A stretch of DNA of 64,000 bases, taken from contig JALHMX010000002.1 in NCBI GenBank assembly GCA_022843825.1, forward strand, positions 1 through 64,000, read 5' to 3'. Source of the stretch: Pseudobdellovibrionaceae bacterium. GTDB lineage: Bacteria; Bdellovibrionota; Bdellovibrionia; Bdellovibrionales; Bdellovibrionaceae. Position 1 is the first letter of the stretch, and every line of letters starts with the position of its first letter. A program made the translations under genes and the position numbers. A model generated the notes under the pieces. It did no database searches and had not been told where the DNA came from. It worked only from the letters and a program-made list of their open reading frames with translations. Of the stretch, positions 16,248 through 24,428 are shown one piece after another.

Positions 16248-17507
16248 TTACTGGCCTAGCTTAAAAAATACATGAGCTTTAGCCAATTGAAAATCACGAA
16301 TAATTTCCAAACGTTTTAATTGGTTATCAAAATATCGCTCTGAGGCGCCTAACACGTCCGGAGAGTTTTTTACACCACGAGAATACTCTGACTGAGTTAG
16401 TTTATAATATTTTTCAGCGCGTTCGATATTGCTTTCGGCATCATGAATTTGACTGTGTTGAAATTTAAGGTCTTCAATTTCGTTAAGTGCATCAACCCCT
16501 ATTTCTTTTCGCTTTAAATTCGCCAGTTTCCGGGCTGCGGCAGATTCTTTAGAAAGTGCAGCTCCCTCACGGTGCGAATTTAAACCACTGAAAAGATCAA
16601 CAGTCATTTTTAACCCATAAAGTGTTTCAGATTTCGTTTGATCAGAAACAATCTCCGTTTCAGATTCAGGGCGCTCTTTAAAGGTGTTGTGAGCAGCAAA
16701 GGCTTCTACCGAGGGCCACCAACCCCGTGAACTTTTCTTCGCTAAGACATCTTTTTTGCGACTTTCAAGTTCGACTTCTTTAATCAAAAAATCATAAGCT
16801 TTGGTATCAATCTTAAGATTTGAAATAAAATCATGATCATGATCCAAATTAGTTGGAAAAATTAGATGAGTTTTTTCATCTAAGTCGGTCATTACTCTGA
16901 AATTTCTTTTTAAGGCGTCCATTTTTAGTTTCGATGCCGATAGATCACGTTTCAAATCGACATCTTTCATTTCAAATTCGATGCGATCAGAAGAAGTTGC
17001 GACACCGCTGCGAATTCGCCGTGCTGCCGCATTAAGATTTTGCCCATTTATCTTAAGCATAGATTCAAGGAGTACTATTTTTTCCTGAGTATAAACTATC
17101 TCCCAGTAAAGTTGACGTAGGGATTGAAGTTCTTCAGCGTTGATACGAAGAGCTTCATTAGACTTTGCTTGATAATCAATAGTGCGATATTCAGATTCCA
17201 GCCAATCACGACTGCCATTGAAAAGATTTAAACTGATCTCTGCTCCGGAGGCAGGTTGCTCTCGCCAGTCGCGGCTTTCAATTTTATAATTTTCTAAGCG
17301 TCCATACACCATTAGCTTTGGTAAAAAAGATCGCCATAAGTTTCCTTGGCGTAAGTCAGCAGCTTCTTTTTCTAGAAGGGCGGCTTGAATCTTCTGACTT
17401 CTGGTTTCAAGCAGGTGATTGAGTTCATTAAAGTTAACAGAGATTTTTTCCTGAGCTATGGCGGTGCCGGCCAAAAGCAAAGTGAAAATAAGTGATAATA
17501 TAAACAT
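16248..17507 (-). CDS. TolC-family outer-membrane efflux protein
   Basis: A 419-residue outer-membrane factor with a signal peptide (to IAQ, about residue 18) and long amphipathic helices in two similar halves, typical of TolC/CusC. A TTG at 17522 is rejected because the ATG at 17507 has a GGAG site at the right distance and gives a proper signal peptide. It is the last gene of the metal-efflux operon and would form the outer-membrane exit duct for the RND pump. Confidence 0.85.
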   Translation of the reverse strand: MFILSLIFTLLLAGTAIAQEKISVNFNELNHLLETRSQKIQAALLEKEAADLRQGNLWRSFLPKLMVYGRLENYKIESRDWREQPASGAEISLNLFNGSRDWLESEYRTIDYQAKSNEALRINAEELQSLRQLYWEIVYTQEKIVLLESMLKINGQNLNAAARRIRSGVATSSDRIEFEMKDVDLKRDLSASKLKMDALKRNFRVMTDLDEKTHLIFPTNLDHDHDFISNLKIDTKAYDFLIKEVELESRKKDVLAKKSSRGWWPSVEAFAAHNTFKERPESETEIVSDQTKSETLYGLKMTVDLFSGLNSHREGAALSKESAAARKLANLKRKEIGVDALNEIEDLKFQHSQIHDAESNIERAEKYYKLTQSEYSRGVKNSPDVLGASERYFDNQLKRLEIIRDFQLAKAHVFFKLGQ

Positions 17508-17522
17508 GAAGTTCTCCGGCAA

Positions 17523-17942
17523 TTATTTTTTAGGTTCAATTGTGTACGTCAGCTTATCGCTGTGTACCTCTTTGGGATCTTTGATGGTTAAAATTAAAGT
17601 GTAGCGATGCGTATTATTCGCATCATAAGTCCCTTCAAAGTGAGTGTCTTTGGATATTAAAGGTAAGCTGACTTGCTTCTTAGTTCGCGGTAATTGAGTC
17701 ATAGCTGTTACTGTATACGACTTAATTGCTTCAGGTTTCATGTCTTGGTTGTAAAAATAAATTTTAAGTTCTTTACCGCGGCCCACAACTTCGATGTGCA
17801 CATTCTCTAAAGATTTAATGATTCCGCCTTTTGGAGCAGCCACCCCTGTTGGTGCATCGTGATCATGGCCTTCGTGAGCAAAAGCCGAAAGTGAGAATAT
17901 AGAACTTAGGCCTAAAATTAACAAGAGCGCAGTTTTTTTCAT
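17523..17942 (-). CDS. His-rich periplasmic protein of the metal-efflux operon
   Basis: A 139-residue secreted protein: signal peptide, then HEGHDHD (about 23-29), a likely metal-binding segment, then a compact beta-rich domain (GVAAPKGGIIKSLENVHIEV onward). That domain resembles the N-terminal extension found on some CzcB-type adaptor proteins, but the hairpin and lipoyl domains that make an adaptor are absent. It overlaps the pump gene by 4 bases. A periplasmic metal carrier is the best guess. Confidence 0.7.
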   Translation of the reverse strand: MKKTALLLILGLSSIFSLSAFAHEGHDHDAPTGVAAPKGGIIKSLENVHIEVVGRGKELKIYFYNQDMKPEAIKSYTVTAMTQLPRTKKQVSLPLISKDTHFEGTYDANNTHRYTLILTIKDPKEVHSDKLTYTIEPKK

Positions 17943-20900
17943 AGGATTTCCTTTTCTGTGTTTTGGTTAACATATTCTTCCGCTGATTTTTTACCGAAAA
18001 AATAAAATAGGGTTGGGGTCACAATAATATCTAAAAGTGTCGAGCTGATAAGCCCTCCGACGATAACTACGGCGACAGGATGAAGGACTTCGCTTCCGGG
18101 TTGTCCCTTGGCAAAGACTAAAGGGAGAAGCGCTAAAGACGTTACACAAGCTGTCATCATTACAGGCACTAAACGTTCTTGAGAGCCGCGAATGATCATC
18201 TCGCGCGAGAATTTTTCTCCTTCATGTTTCATTAGATGCAGATAATGTGAGATCATCATTATTCCATTCCGCGACGCTACCCCACATAAGGTGATAAAGC
18301 CTACAAGGCTGGCCACGGTAATAGTGCGTTCGGCAATAAACAGTAAAACTATGCCACCAATGAAAGCCAACGGTATTGTGGCCATGATTTGCAGGACGAT
18401 GGCTTTAGATCTAAAATGAGAAAATAAAAGTAAAGCAATGCCAATAAGCGAAATAGCTCCGAAAATTAAAATTTTGCGCGTAGCCGCTTGCTGGCTTTCA
18501 AACTGTCCACCGTAAACGACATAGTAACCTTCAGGTAGTTGTACTTTTTCTTTAACGCGATTTTGTATTTCAGAAACTAAACTTCCTAAATCTCTACCAC
18601 TGACATTTCCGCTGATCACAATACGGCGTTGATTATTCTCGCGGTTAATTTCATTAGGTCCGGTAGTCTCATAGACATCTGCCACATCTTTTAATAAAAT
18701 TTTTCGTCCATCGGGCCGAATCTTCAAAACTGTATTTTCCATGTCCTCCATTGATCCCCGAGATTTTTTGTCAAACTGGAAGAACACATCATAAATACGG
18801 GTTTCTTCAAGAATTTGAGCCACTGCTTCGCCGTTGAAAGCGGTTTCCAGCAATTGAGTAATTTCACCGGCGCTTAAACCAAAGCGAGCAGCTTCTTCGC
18901 GTAAAACGTGAATTTTTACCTGCGGAATAAGCCCTTGCTGTTCAATTCGAAGATCGACTAATCCTGGAACATCTTTAATGGCGGCCTCGAGTTCGATGGA
19001 TTTTTCTCGTAAAGTTGTTAGATCTGGTCCAAAAATTTTAATGGCTAAAGCGGCACTGACGCCTGAAAGCATATGATCAATCAAATGAGAGATAGGTTGT
19101 CCCACATTAATTCCAGCTTGGGGAAACTCAGTTTTTAGTTTACCGCGAATTTCATTTAAGACCACTTCACGGGGGCGTCCCTTTTCTTTGAAGTCTACAT
19201 CGATTTCGCTGATATTAACTCCAGCGGCGTGCTCGTCCAGTTCGGCGCGACCGGTTCGTCGTGAAACGGATTTAATTTCTGGAGTTGCCAGCATAATTTC
19301 TTCAGCGCGCGCGCCCATTTTATTAGACTCAGTCAAGCTTATACCAGGTAAGGCAGCCACCGAAATCATCGCTGTACCTTCGTTAAACTTAGGCAGAAAA
19401 TCTCGCCCCATAAAAGGGAGCAATAGAAGGGATATTAGTAATATAATTGATGAAGTCACCAACACCAGTTTAGATCTTGGTAAGGCCCACACCAAAATAT
19501 TTTGATCCATTTTTTTAAGATAAGCTACAAAGAGCGTGTCTTGGTGATTTTTTAGTTTTCCTTTTAAGAAATAAGAACACAAAACCGGTGTCACCGTTAA
19601 AGATACCACCAGAGAGGCTACTAAAGCCGTTAAATAAGCGATACCCAGGGGCGCAAACAATCGACCTTCTAAGCCTGTTAAATTAAATAAAGGCAAAAAA
19701 ACTAAGATAATAATTACTGTTGCTAAAACGATAGAATTTCTGACCTCACTGGAGGCCTCAAAAATAACTTTCAAAGTTGACCGTGGATTTACGCTTCGAG
19801 CATTTTCCCGCAGACGTCTAAAAACATTTTCAACGTCAACAATAGAATCATCCACTAATTCACCGATAGCTATGGCTAATCCACCCAGAGTCATCGTATT
19901 GATATTTAATCCAAAAAATTTAAATATAATGGCCGTGGCTAAAAACGAAAGTGGAATGGCCGTAAGGGTAATCACTGACATACGCAAATTAGCTAGAAAA
20001 ATAAATAACACAACGAAAACTAATATCGTTCCCCATTGAAGTTTCCCAAAAATTCCGGATATAGAAGCTTTGATAAAATCCGCCTGTTTAAATACATCTG
20101 GATTCACGATAACGTTTACGGGAAGACTGGGGCGAAGCTCATTAATAGCTTTAGCAATATTCTCAGATATTAAAACCGTATCAGCTGTGGGTTGTTTAAG
20201 TACGGTCATAATAACCGCGGGCTTTCCGTTAAAGCTGCCATCCCCGCGTTTTAGTCGTGGGGCAGCTGCAACCTCCGCAATATCTTGTATAAGTACAGGA
20301 CGACCAAAATGCAGACCAACCAAGGTTTTTTTAATATCGTCGATACCATCCACAACTCCGATATTTCGGACTAAAAACTCTCGTCCATCTTTTTCTAAAA
20401 AACCGCCGGTGGTGTTTTGACTGATCTGGGAAATTTGTTTATCCACCTGCTCGATCGAAAGTTGATACTGATTCATTTTTTCTGCAGAGACCATGATTTG
20501 GTATTGCTTAAGTCCTCCGCCAATGGAAATCACTTGTGAGACTCCCGGAATTGTCATAAGGCGTGGGCGAATAATCCATTCGGCAATATTTCGCAACTCC
20601 ATAGGATCGGTGCTATTGTCTTCAGTGGTGACGGCGATCTGTTGAATTTGTCCCATCAAAGACCCGATGGGGCCCATCATCGGCCGAATGTCTTTTGGCA
20701 AAAGTTCTTGAGTTAAATTCAACTTTTCTTGAACCAGTTGCCGGTTTCGATAAATATCAGATCCCCATTCGAACTCTAGATAAATAACCGACAACCCAAT
20801 GCCGGACTGTGACCTCACACGCTCAATTCCCGGTAAGCCATTTAAATAATTTTCAATGGGTAAGGTCACGCGGGTCTCAACCTCTTCTGGCGCCATCCCA

Positions 20901-21061
20901 TGAGCTTCAGTTAAAATAGTAACTGTGGGTTTGGTGATATCTGGAAAGACATCAATGGATAAATCTTTGACTGTCAGTGCACCGTAAACAATGACCATCG
21001 CGGAAATAGCCACGACCAATAGTCTGTTGTTTAAGGCGTATCGAATAATAGCATTTAACAA
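17939..21061 (-). CDS. Heavy-metal RND efflux pump, CzcA/CusA family
   Basis: A 1040-residue inner-membrane proton/metal antiporter with the RND layout: a first membrane helix, large periplasmic loops at about 30-330 and 560-860, and 12 helices in total. The TM4 segment AIAIGELVDDSIVDVENVF carries the acidic relay residues of the heavy-metal (HME) subfamily. The exact metal (Cu/Ag versus Co/Zn/Cd) cannot be told. The start is TTG at 21061, five bases after an AAGGAGG site; the site lies in a short hairpin (AATCCT/AGGATT, 21063-21079) that could limit translation. Confidence 0.92.
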   Translation of the reverse strand: MLNAIIRYALNNRLLVVAISAMVIVYGALTVKDLSIDVFPDITKPTVTILTEAHGMAPEEVETRVTLPIENYLNGLPGIERVRSQSGIGLSVIYLEFEWGSDIYRNRQLVQEKLNLTQELLPKDIRPMMGPIGSLMGQIQQIAVTTEDNSTDPMELRNIAEWIIRPRLMTIPGVSQVISIGGGLKQYQIMVSAEKMNQYQLSIEQVDKQISQISQNTTGGFLEKDGREFLVRNIGVVDGIDDIKKTLVGLHFGRPVLIQDIAEVAAAPRLKRGDGSFNGKPAVIMTVLKQPTADTVLISENIAKAINELRPSLPVNVIVNPDVFKQADFIKASISGIFGKLQWGTILVFVVLFIFLANLRMSVITLTAIPLSFLATAIIFKFFGLNINTMTLGGLAIAIGELVDDSIVDVENVFRRLRENARSVNPRSTLKVIFEASSEVRNSIVLATVIIILVFLPLFNLTGLEGRLFAPLGIAYLTALVASLVVSLTVTPVLCSYFLKGKLKNHQDTLFVAYLKKMDQNILVWALPRSKLVLVTSSIILLISLLLLPFMGRDFLPKFNEGTAMISVAALPGISLTESNKMGARAEEIMLATPEIKSVSRRTGRAELDEHAAGVNISEIDVDFKEKGRPREVVLNEIRGKLKTEFPQAGINVGQPISHLIDHMLSGVSAALAIKIFGPDLTTLREKSIELEAAIKDVPGLVDLRIEQQGLIPQVKIHVLREEAARFGLSAGEITQLLETAFNGEAVAQILEETRIYDVFFQFDKKSRGSMEDMENTVLKIRPDGRKILLKDVADVYETTGPNEINRENNQRRIVISGNVSGRDLGSLVSEIQNRVKEKVQLPEGYYVVYGGQFESQQAATRKILIFGAISLIGIALLLFSHFRSKAIVLQIMATIPLAFIGGIVLLFIAERTITVASLVGFITLCGVASRNGIMMISHYLHLMKHEGEKFSREMIIRGSQERLVPVMMTACVTSLALLPLVFAKGQPGSEVLHPVAVVIVGGLISSTLLDIIVTPTLFYFFGKKSAEEYVNQNTEKEIL

Positions 21062-21121
21062 AGAATCCTCCTTAAGGATTTTAGCGAGCTAATACTTAAA
21101 AATAATTTTTCTAGATTATGA

Positions 21122-21406
21122 CTATATAATCGGAGGTCGAAAGAGCTGAGAGCTAAAAGAATAAAACAAATGCGAATTCATAAAATGAAATTTTTGAGTA
21201 TCAAATAAAAGCGTAGGAGTAGGAGTTTCCGAAAATATAACTGCCAGGTGTGTTATATGACAACGATGACAATCTTCATTGCTATTATCGGAACAGTCTG
21301 CAGTGGATTCACAATGAGTTTCTAAAGCTAATAAATCATGAATCCCGGGTGCGACCAGCACAGTAAGACCAATAAGAACAAAGAAAACAGCTAAAAACTT
21401 TTTCAT
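21122..21406 (-). CDS. Small Cys/His-rich exported protein
   Basis: A 94-residue product with an N-terminal hydrophobic segment (MKKFLAVFFVLIGLTVLVAPG), then HCESTADCSDNSNEDCHRCH, four Cys and three His in about 25 residues, and a C terminus ending FRPPII. Small proteins of this kind commonly precede RND metal pumps and are annotated as unknown. Metal sensing or binding is plausible. The start at 21406 is preferred over 21445 because it begins a normal signal sequence. It leads the efflux operon. Confidence 0.65.
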   Translation of the reverse strand: MKKFLAVFFVLIGLTVLVAPGIHDLLALETHCESTADCSDNSNEDCHRCHITHLAVIFSETPTPTLLFDTQKFHFMNSHLFYSFSSQLFRPPII

Positions 21407-21495
21407 GAATGAGGCCAGTCTGAACTTTCCTGGCACGCTCGGCAAGTAGCTTTTAATTTAAACAAGGCGTCAAGCTGCTTATGTTGGATCTGATC

Positions 21496-21516
21496 GATTA
21501 CGGTGTAAAAGCTTAA
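21496..21516 (+). repeat. Direct repeat, right copy
   Basis: Identical over 21 bases to the end of the MaoC gene (16166-16186). In the same frame it reads DYGVKA-stop, but no MaoC coding sequence precedes it. It lies 90 bases upstream of the first gene of the efflux operon, outside that operon. Confidence 0.85.
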
Positions 21517-21611
21517 GACAGTCTGGTAATTAATTCGGTACCCTAAAATGAAATTGCTTCAATAAATACTCAATGATAGGTTCTTCTTCTTAATTAAAGG
21601 AGCGATCAATT

Positions 21612-22037
21612 ATGAATAAGGTATTATTTTTATTAACGACTTTAGTGTTAACTGCGGCGCAAGCTAATGAGTTAAATTGTAAATCGAAGAATCCACTTAT
21701 AACTAAAGAAAAAGATATGGCCGTAACTGAAGTGAAGTTTAGATCTTCAGATCGTCTTCAGGCGGGTTATTTATTAGATATGGATGTTAAATATATATTT
21801 CAATTAGCAGGACCTGAGTCAGCAATAACTATAGATATGTCGGGAAAATGTATTTCTGCTGAGAATCAGCCCGGATTGCGTTGCTTTGCGTTTACAGGGA
21901 CTAATTATAACTTTTGGAATGTGCAAATTCGACCAGATGTTTGGCGCAGTGATAAGGCGTTAGTTAAAATGACTTTATCCGATGAAGACAAATTACCATT
22001 GGATAATATTTATGTAGATGAGTTAGAGTGCGAATAA
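21612..22037 (+). CDS. Secreted protein of unknown function
   Basis: A 141-residue product with a signal peptide (to ANA-like cleavage near residue 19) and four Cys in the mature domain. The rest is beta-rich with no recognised motif. The ATG has an AAAGGAG site. Its 3' end overlaps the start of the following lipoprotein gene by 10 bases, so the two are probably translated together. Confidence 0.7.
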   Translation: MNKVLFLLTTLVLTAAQANELNCKSKNPLITKEKDMAVTEVKFRSSDRLQAGYLLDMDVKYIFQLAGPESAITIDMSGKCISAENQPGLRCFAFTGTNYNFWNVQIRPDVWRSDKALVKMTLSDEDKLPLDNIYVDELECE

Positions 22038-23182
22038 ATCTATTAGCTCTCATTACAGCGGTCTTATTAAGCGGTTGCGGCGGCGGTTCAAGCGCGCCCA
22101 GCGAACTTGTCGGTAAACATGATGCCAACGCAGCGTCTTGTTTATACGGCTTTAATGAGGGTGAGATGGCGCCGTCTTCGTTACCGGCACCAAATATACA
22201 ATCTGCAGCTTTTAATAAGCCCTATGACCAGAACTTGTTTAATTCAGTAGGGAGTGCGAGCGGGGCGGAAGTCTTGCGTTTTTCTGCGCTGACAGGTGTG
22301 ACCTTTTATAAAGTTGATAAGCGAAAAAATAAGACAATAGGATGTTTGTTTACTGGAACGCTGCCTAATGCGCCAACTTTAATTGAAAAAAAGTTCCGTG
22401 AAATAGAAGGGGATACGCAGTCGGAAGACCCAGACTCGTCACTTTTGGGAATCTATATGCCAAGTGAAACAGTCCAAAGTCTTACAGATTTTGCATATTC
22501 AGAAAATATGATAGTGGTTTTGAACGATTCGGAAAAATACACCATGGTTCACGAGTTCATGCATCACCTTTTTAAACTTGGAAAAAAAGAATCGGATGGA
22601 ATGATTAAAAACAGACTTATTAGATCATTTGAACTTTATGAGGCTGCAGAAGAAAAATTTAAATCGAATGAAACTGCAGCCAACCTGATCCATTTTTCGA
22701 CTCAGTTAGAGCGATTAGTCATAGACCTAATTCCTTTTTTAAGATCATTTCATCTTGAAGAAGTTGCTTTAGAGACGGAAATGTATAAACACTATTCTCG
22801 TGGTAAGCTAAGATACATTAGTGAAGACAGTCGTCGGAACGGCGATTGGTATATTACCAGCTCAGGAGAGTCGACTCAAAACCTGATCAAAGAATTAAAG
22901 ATTACAAATAATTTAGTTCTGATATCTAATAAAGCACGCATGCTAGATCTGACTGATTTAGATAAAGCAAGTGTTTTAGAAAGCACAGATAAAGCGAACC
23001 AACTTATTTCTAATGTGAATAGTGAATTGAATACTCTTATTCAGCAGGCCCATGCGCGATTACAAAAAAGCAACTTTAGAAGAACCCGTAGTGGATTGGT
23101 AGCAAGTTCATCGTCGCCTCATGAAGGCTGTGCACATCGACGACAGGCCGCGCAGTTTGTTCGAGAAATTCTAAAAAAATAG
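22028..23182 (+). CDS. Lipoprotein with HExxH zinc-protease motif
   Basis: A 384-residue protein with a GTG start inside the previous gene, a signal with lipobox LLSGC (Cys17) and a Gly/Ser linker. VHEFMHHLF holds an HExxH motif at 175-179, typical of zinc metallopeptidases; E197/E203 or E205 in the following helix could be the third ligand. The C-terminal half is helical with heptad character. I do not recognise the family. It could be a predator surface protease, but the substrate is unknown. Confidence 0.72.
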   Translation: MRINLLALITAVLLSGCGGGSSAPSELVGKHDANAASCLYGFNEGEMAPSSLPAPNIQSAAFNKPYDQNLFNSVGSASGAEVLRFSALTGVTFYKVDKRKNKTIGCLFTGTLPNAPTLIEKKFREIEGDTQSEDPDSSLLGIYMPSETVQSLTDFAYSENMIVVLNDSEKYTMVHEFMHHLFKLGKKESDGMIKNRLIRSFELYEAAEEKFKSNETAANLIHFSTQLERLVIDLIPFLRSFHLEEVALETEMYKHYSRGKLRYISEDSRRNGDWYITSSGESTQNLIKELKITNNLVLISNKARMLDLTDLDKASVLESTDKANQLISNVNSELNTLIQQAHARLQKSNFRRTRSGLVASSSSPHEGCAHRRQAAQFVREILKK

Positions 23183-23229
23183 CTGTCAGCTAAAAACGTC
23201 CACTGTCGTAAAGTTTATCATTTTGAGAC

Positions 23230-23259
23230 ACTCTAAAGCGAATATATTCGCTTTAGAGT
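23230..23259. repeat. 30-bp perfect palindrome between lipoprotein and carboxypeptidase genes
   Basis: The half-site ACTCTAAAGCGAATA is followed directly by its reverse complement, without a loop and without a following T-run. A second inverted repeat, CATTCCC/GGGAATG (23274-23294), follows. These could be an operator, a terminator working in both directions, or a processing site. Confidence 0.7.
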
Positions 23260-23309
23260 CGGTTTAGTTCTCGCATTCCCTTAGGCTGGGAATGAATAAA
23301 GGACGTAAA

Positions 23310-24428
23310 ATGAGAACACAACTATTTAAGGTATTGATAGGCATACTATTAATTAGCTCTTCGCAGGCGTTGGCTATGACTGCTTTAGAGCAGAAAATAG
23401 AGAGTTTTAATGCTCAATATACGGATCAAGAAGAGCATGAATACAGTCATTTATCAGATGAGGAATTTCAACAATTAATTGATATCCGTGAATCGGGCGG
23501 CGATGTCTTTAATCAACTTATTCCGCAAATTTCTGAAACAACAGAATCTACAAAAAATATTTTAGAGGTTGATGCAGTTCAACCGATAAGCGGTATTAAA
23601 AGTAAAAATGATTTACAGAAGGATGTAGTGGCTCGCACTCAAGATGGCAATTGGGGAGTTCATTTTGTTTACCTCGGCAGTAATGGAACTCGAGCAGACT
23701 TGTCGAGTTTGCGTATTAATGAAAAACTTCGTCCAGCTTCGACAATGAAAATTATCACCAGCTATTTGGCGTTCTCTTTAAATTCATATCCACTTTTAAA
23801 AATGGGAACTATGTTAAAATCCAGTGATAATGGCATGGCTGATGAGTCCCTACGTTCAACAATTACACAAAAATATGTAGGCTATGCGATACCTAACGGT
23901 GATTATGCTCATTCTCTAATTGGGTATAAAATGCGTGATGGGCGTGTTAATCGAACAATTGACAAAAACTTAGCACGCGGCGTGAGTTTGGCTATGGGTA
24001 CTTATGAAACTTTGAAAATTGAAGATGGAAGTAAGCTTCATATTGTTAACGGCAGTGGCTTGCAACAATCAGACAAGGATACAGGTATTTATATAAATAA
24101 AGTGTCTCCGCGTTTTCAAACAGCATTACTAGAAAAAATAATTAAATCGGATGATAGATATGACGTGTATAAGCGACTATTAGCTCAGCCTGGCCAGGGC
24201 GGGACATTAGCTCGTCGTTTGGCAGCCAGTAACAAGTTGGCACCTATATATGCTAAAACAGGAACCCTAGGAAATGTGAAGGCTTTGATGGGTGTAGCTG
24301 AAACTAAGAAAGGTAAAATTGTTTTTTCAATAATTGCAGATGGCGCATCAAATCTAAGAAATGCCCAGACTGAAATTGATAACATCGTATTCCAGCATAT
24401 TAAGTACGTAACAAGTAATGGATTGTAA
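23310..24428 (+). CDS. Minimal PBP4-type D-alanyl-D-alanine carboxypeptidase (DacB-like), copy 1
   Basis: A 372-residue secreted enzyme of the S13 family: SxxK at S144-TM-K147, SxN at S172-D-N174 and KTG at 316-318. Only 24 residues separate the first two motifs; in E. coli PBP4 two extra domains lie between them. This simplified form is the one described for the Bdellovibrio DacB proteins that trim prey peptidoglycan and round the prey cell. A shared N-terminal module (about 25-100, containing IRESGGDVFN) precedes the catalytic domain. The ATG at 23310 follows an AAAGGAC site; 23292 is an alternative. The next gene is a tandem paralog. Confidence 0.88.
   Translation: MRTQLFKVLIGILLISSSQALAMTALEQKIESFNAQYTDQEEHEYSHLSDEEFQQLIDIRESGGDVFNQLIPQISETTESTKNILEVDAVQPISGIKSKNDLQKDVVARTQDGNWGVHFVYLGSNGTRADLSSLRINEKLRPASTMKIITSYLAFSLNSYPLLKMGTMLKSSDNGMADESLRSTITQKYVGYAIPNGDYAHSLIGYKMRDGRVNRTIDKNLARGVSLAMGTYETLKIEDGSKLHIVNGSGLQQSDKDTGIYINKVSPRFQTALLEKIIKSDDRYDVYKRLLAQPGQGGTLARRLAASNKLAPIYAKTGTLGNVKALMGVAETKKGKIVFSIIADGASNLRNAQTEIDNIVFQHIKYVTSNGL

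Noticed and set aside
19188-20420. Plus-strand frames of 105 and 116 codons opposite the RND pump gene
   Set aside because: Both are mirror frames of strongly conserved pump sequence with no ribosome site.
21446-21516. Second, decayed MaoC gene upstream of the right-hand repeat
   Set aside because: Reading upstream in the MaoC frame gives no similarity beyond DYGVKA, so only the gene end is duplicated.
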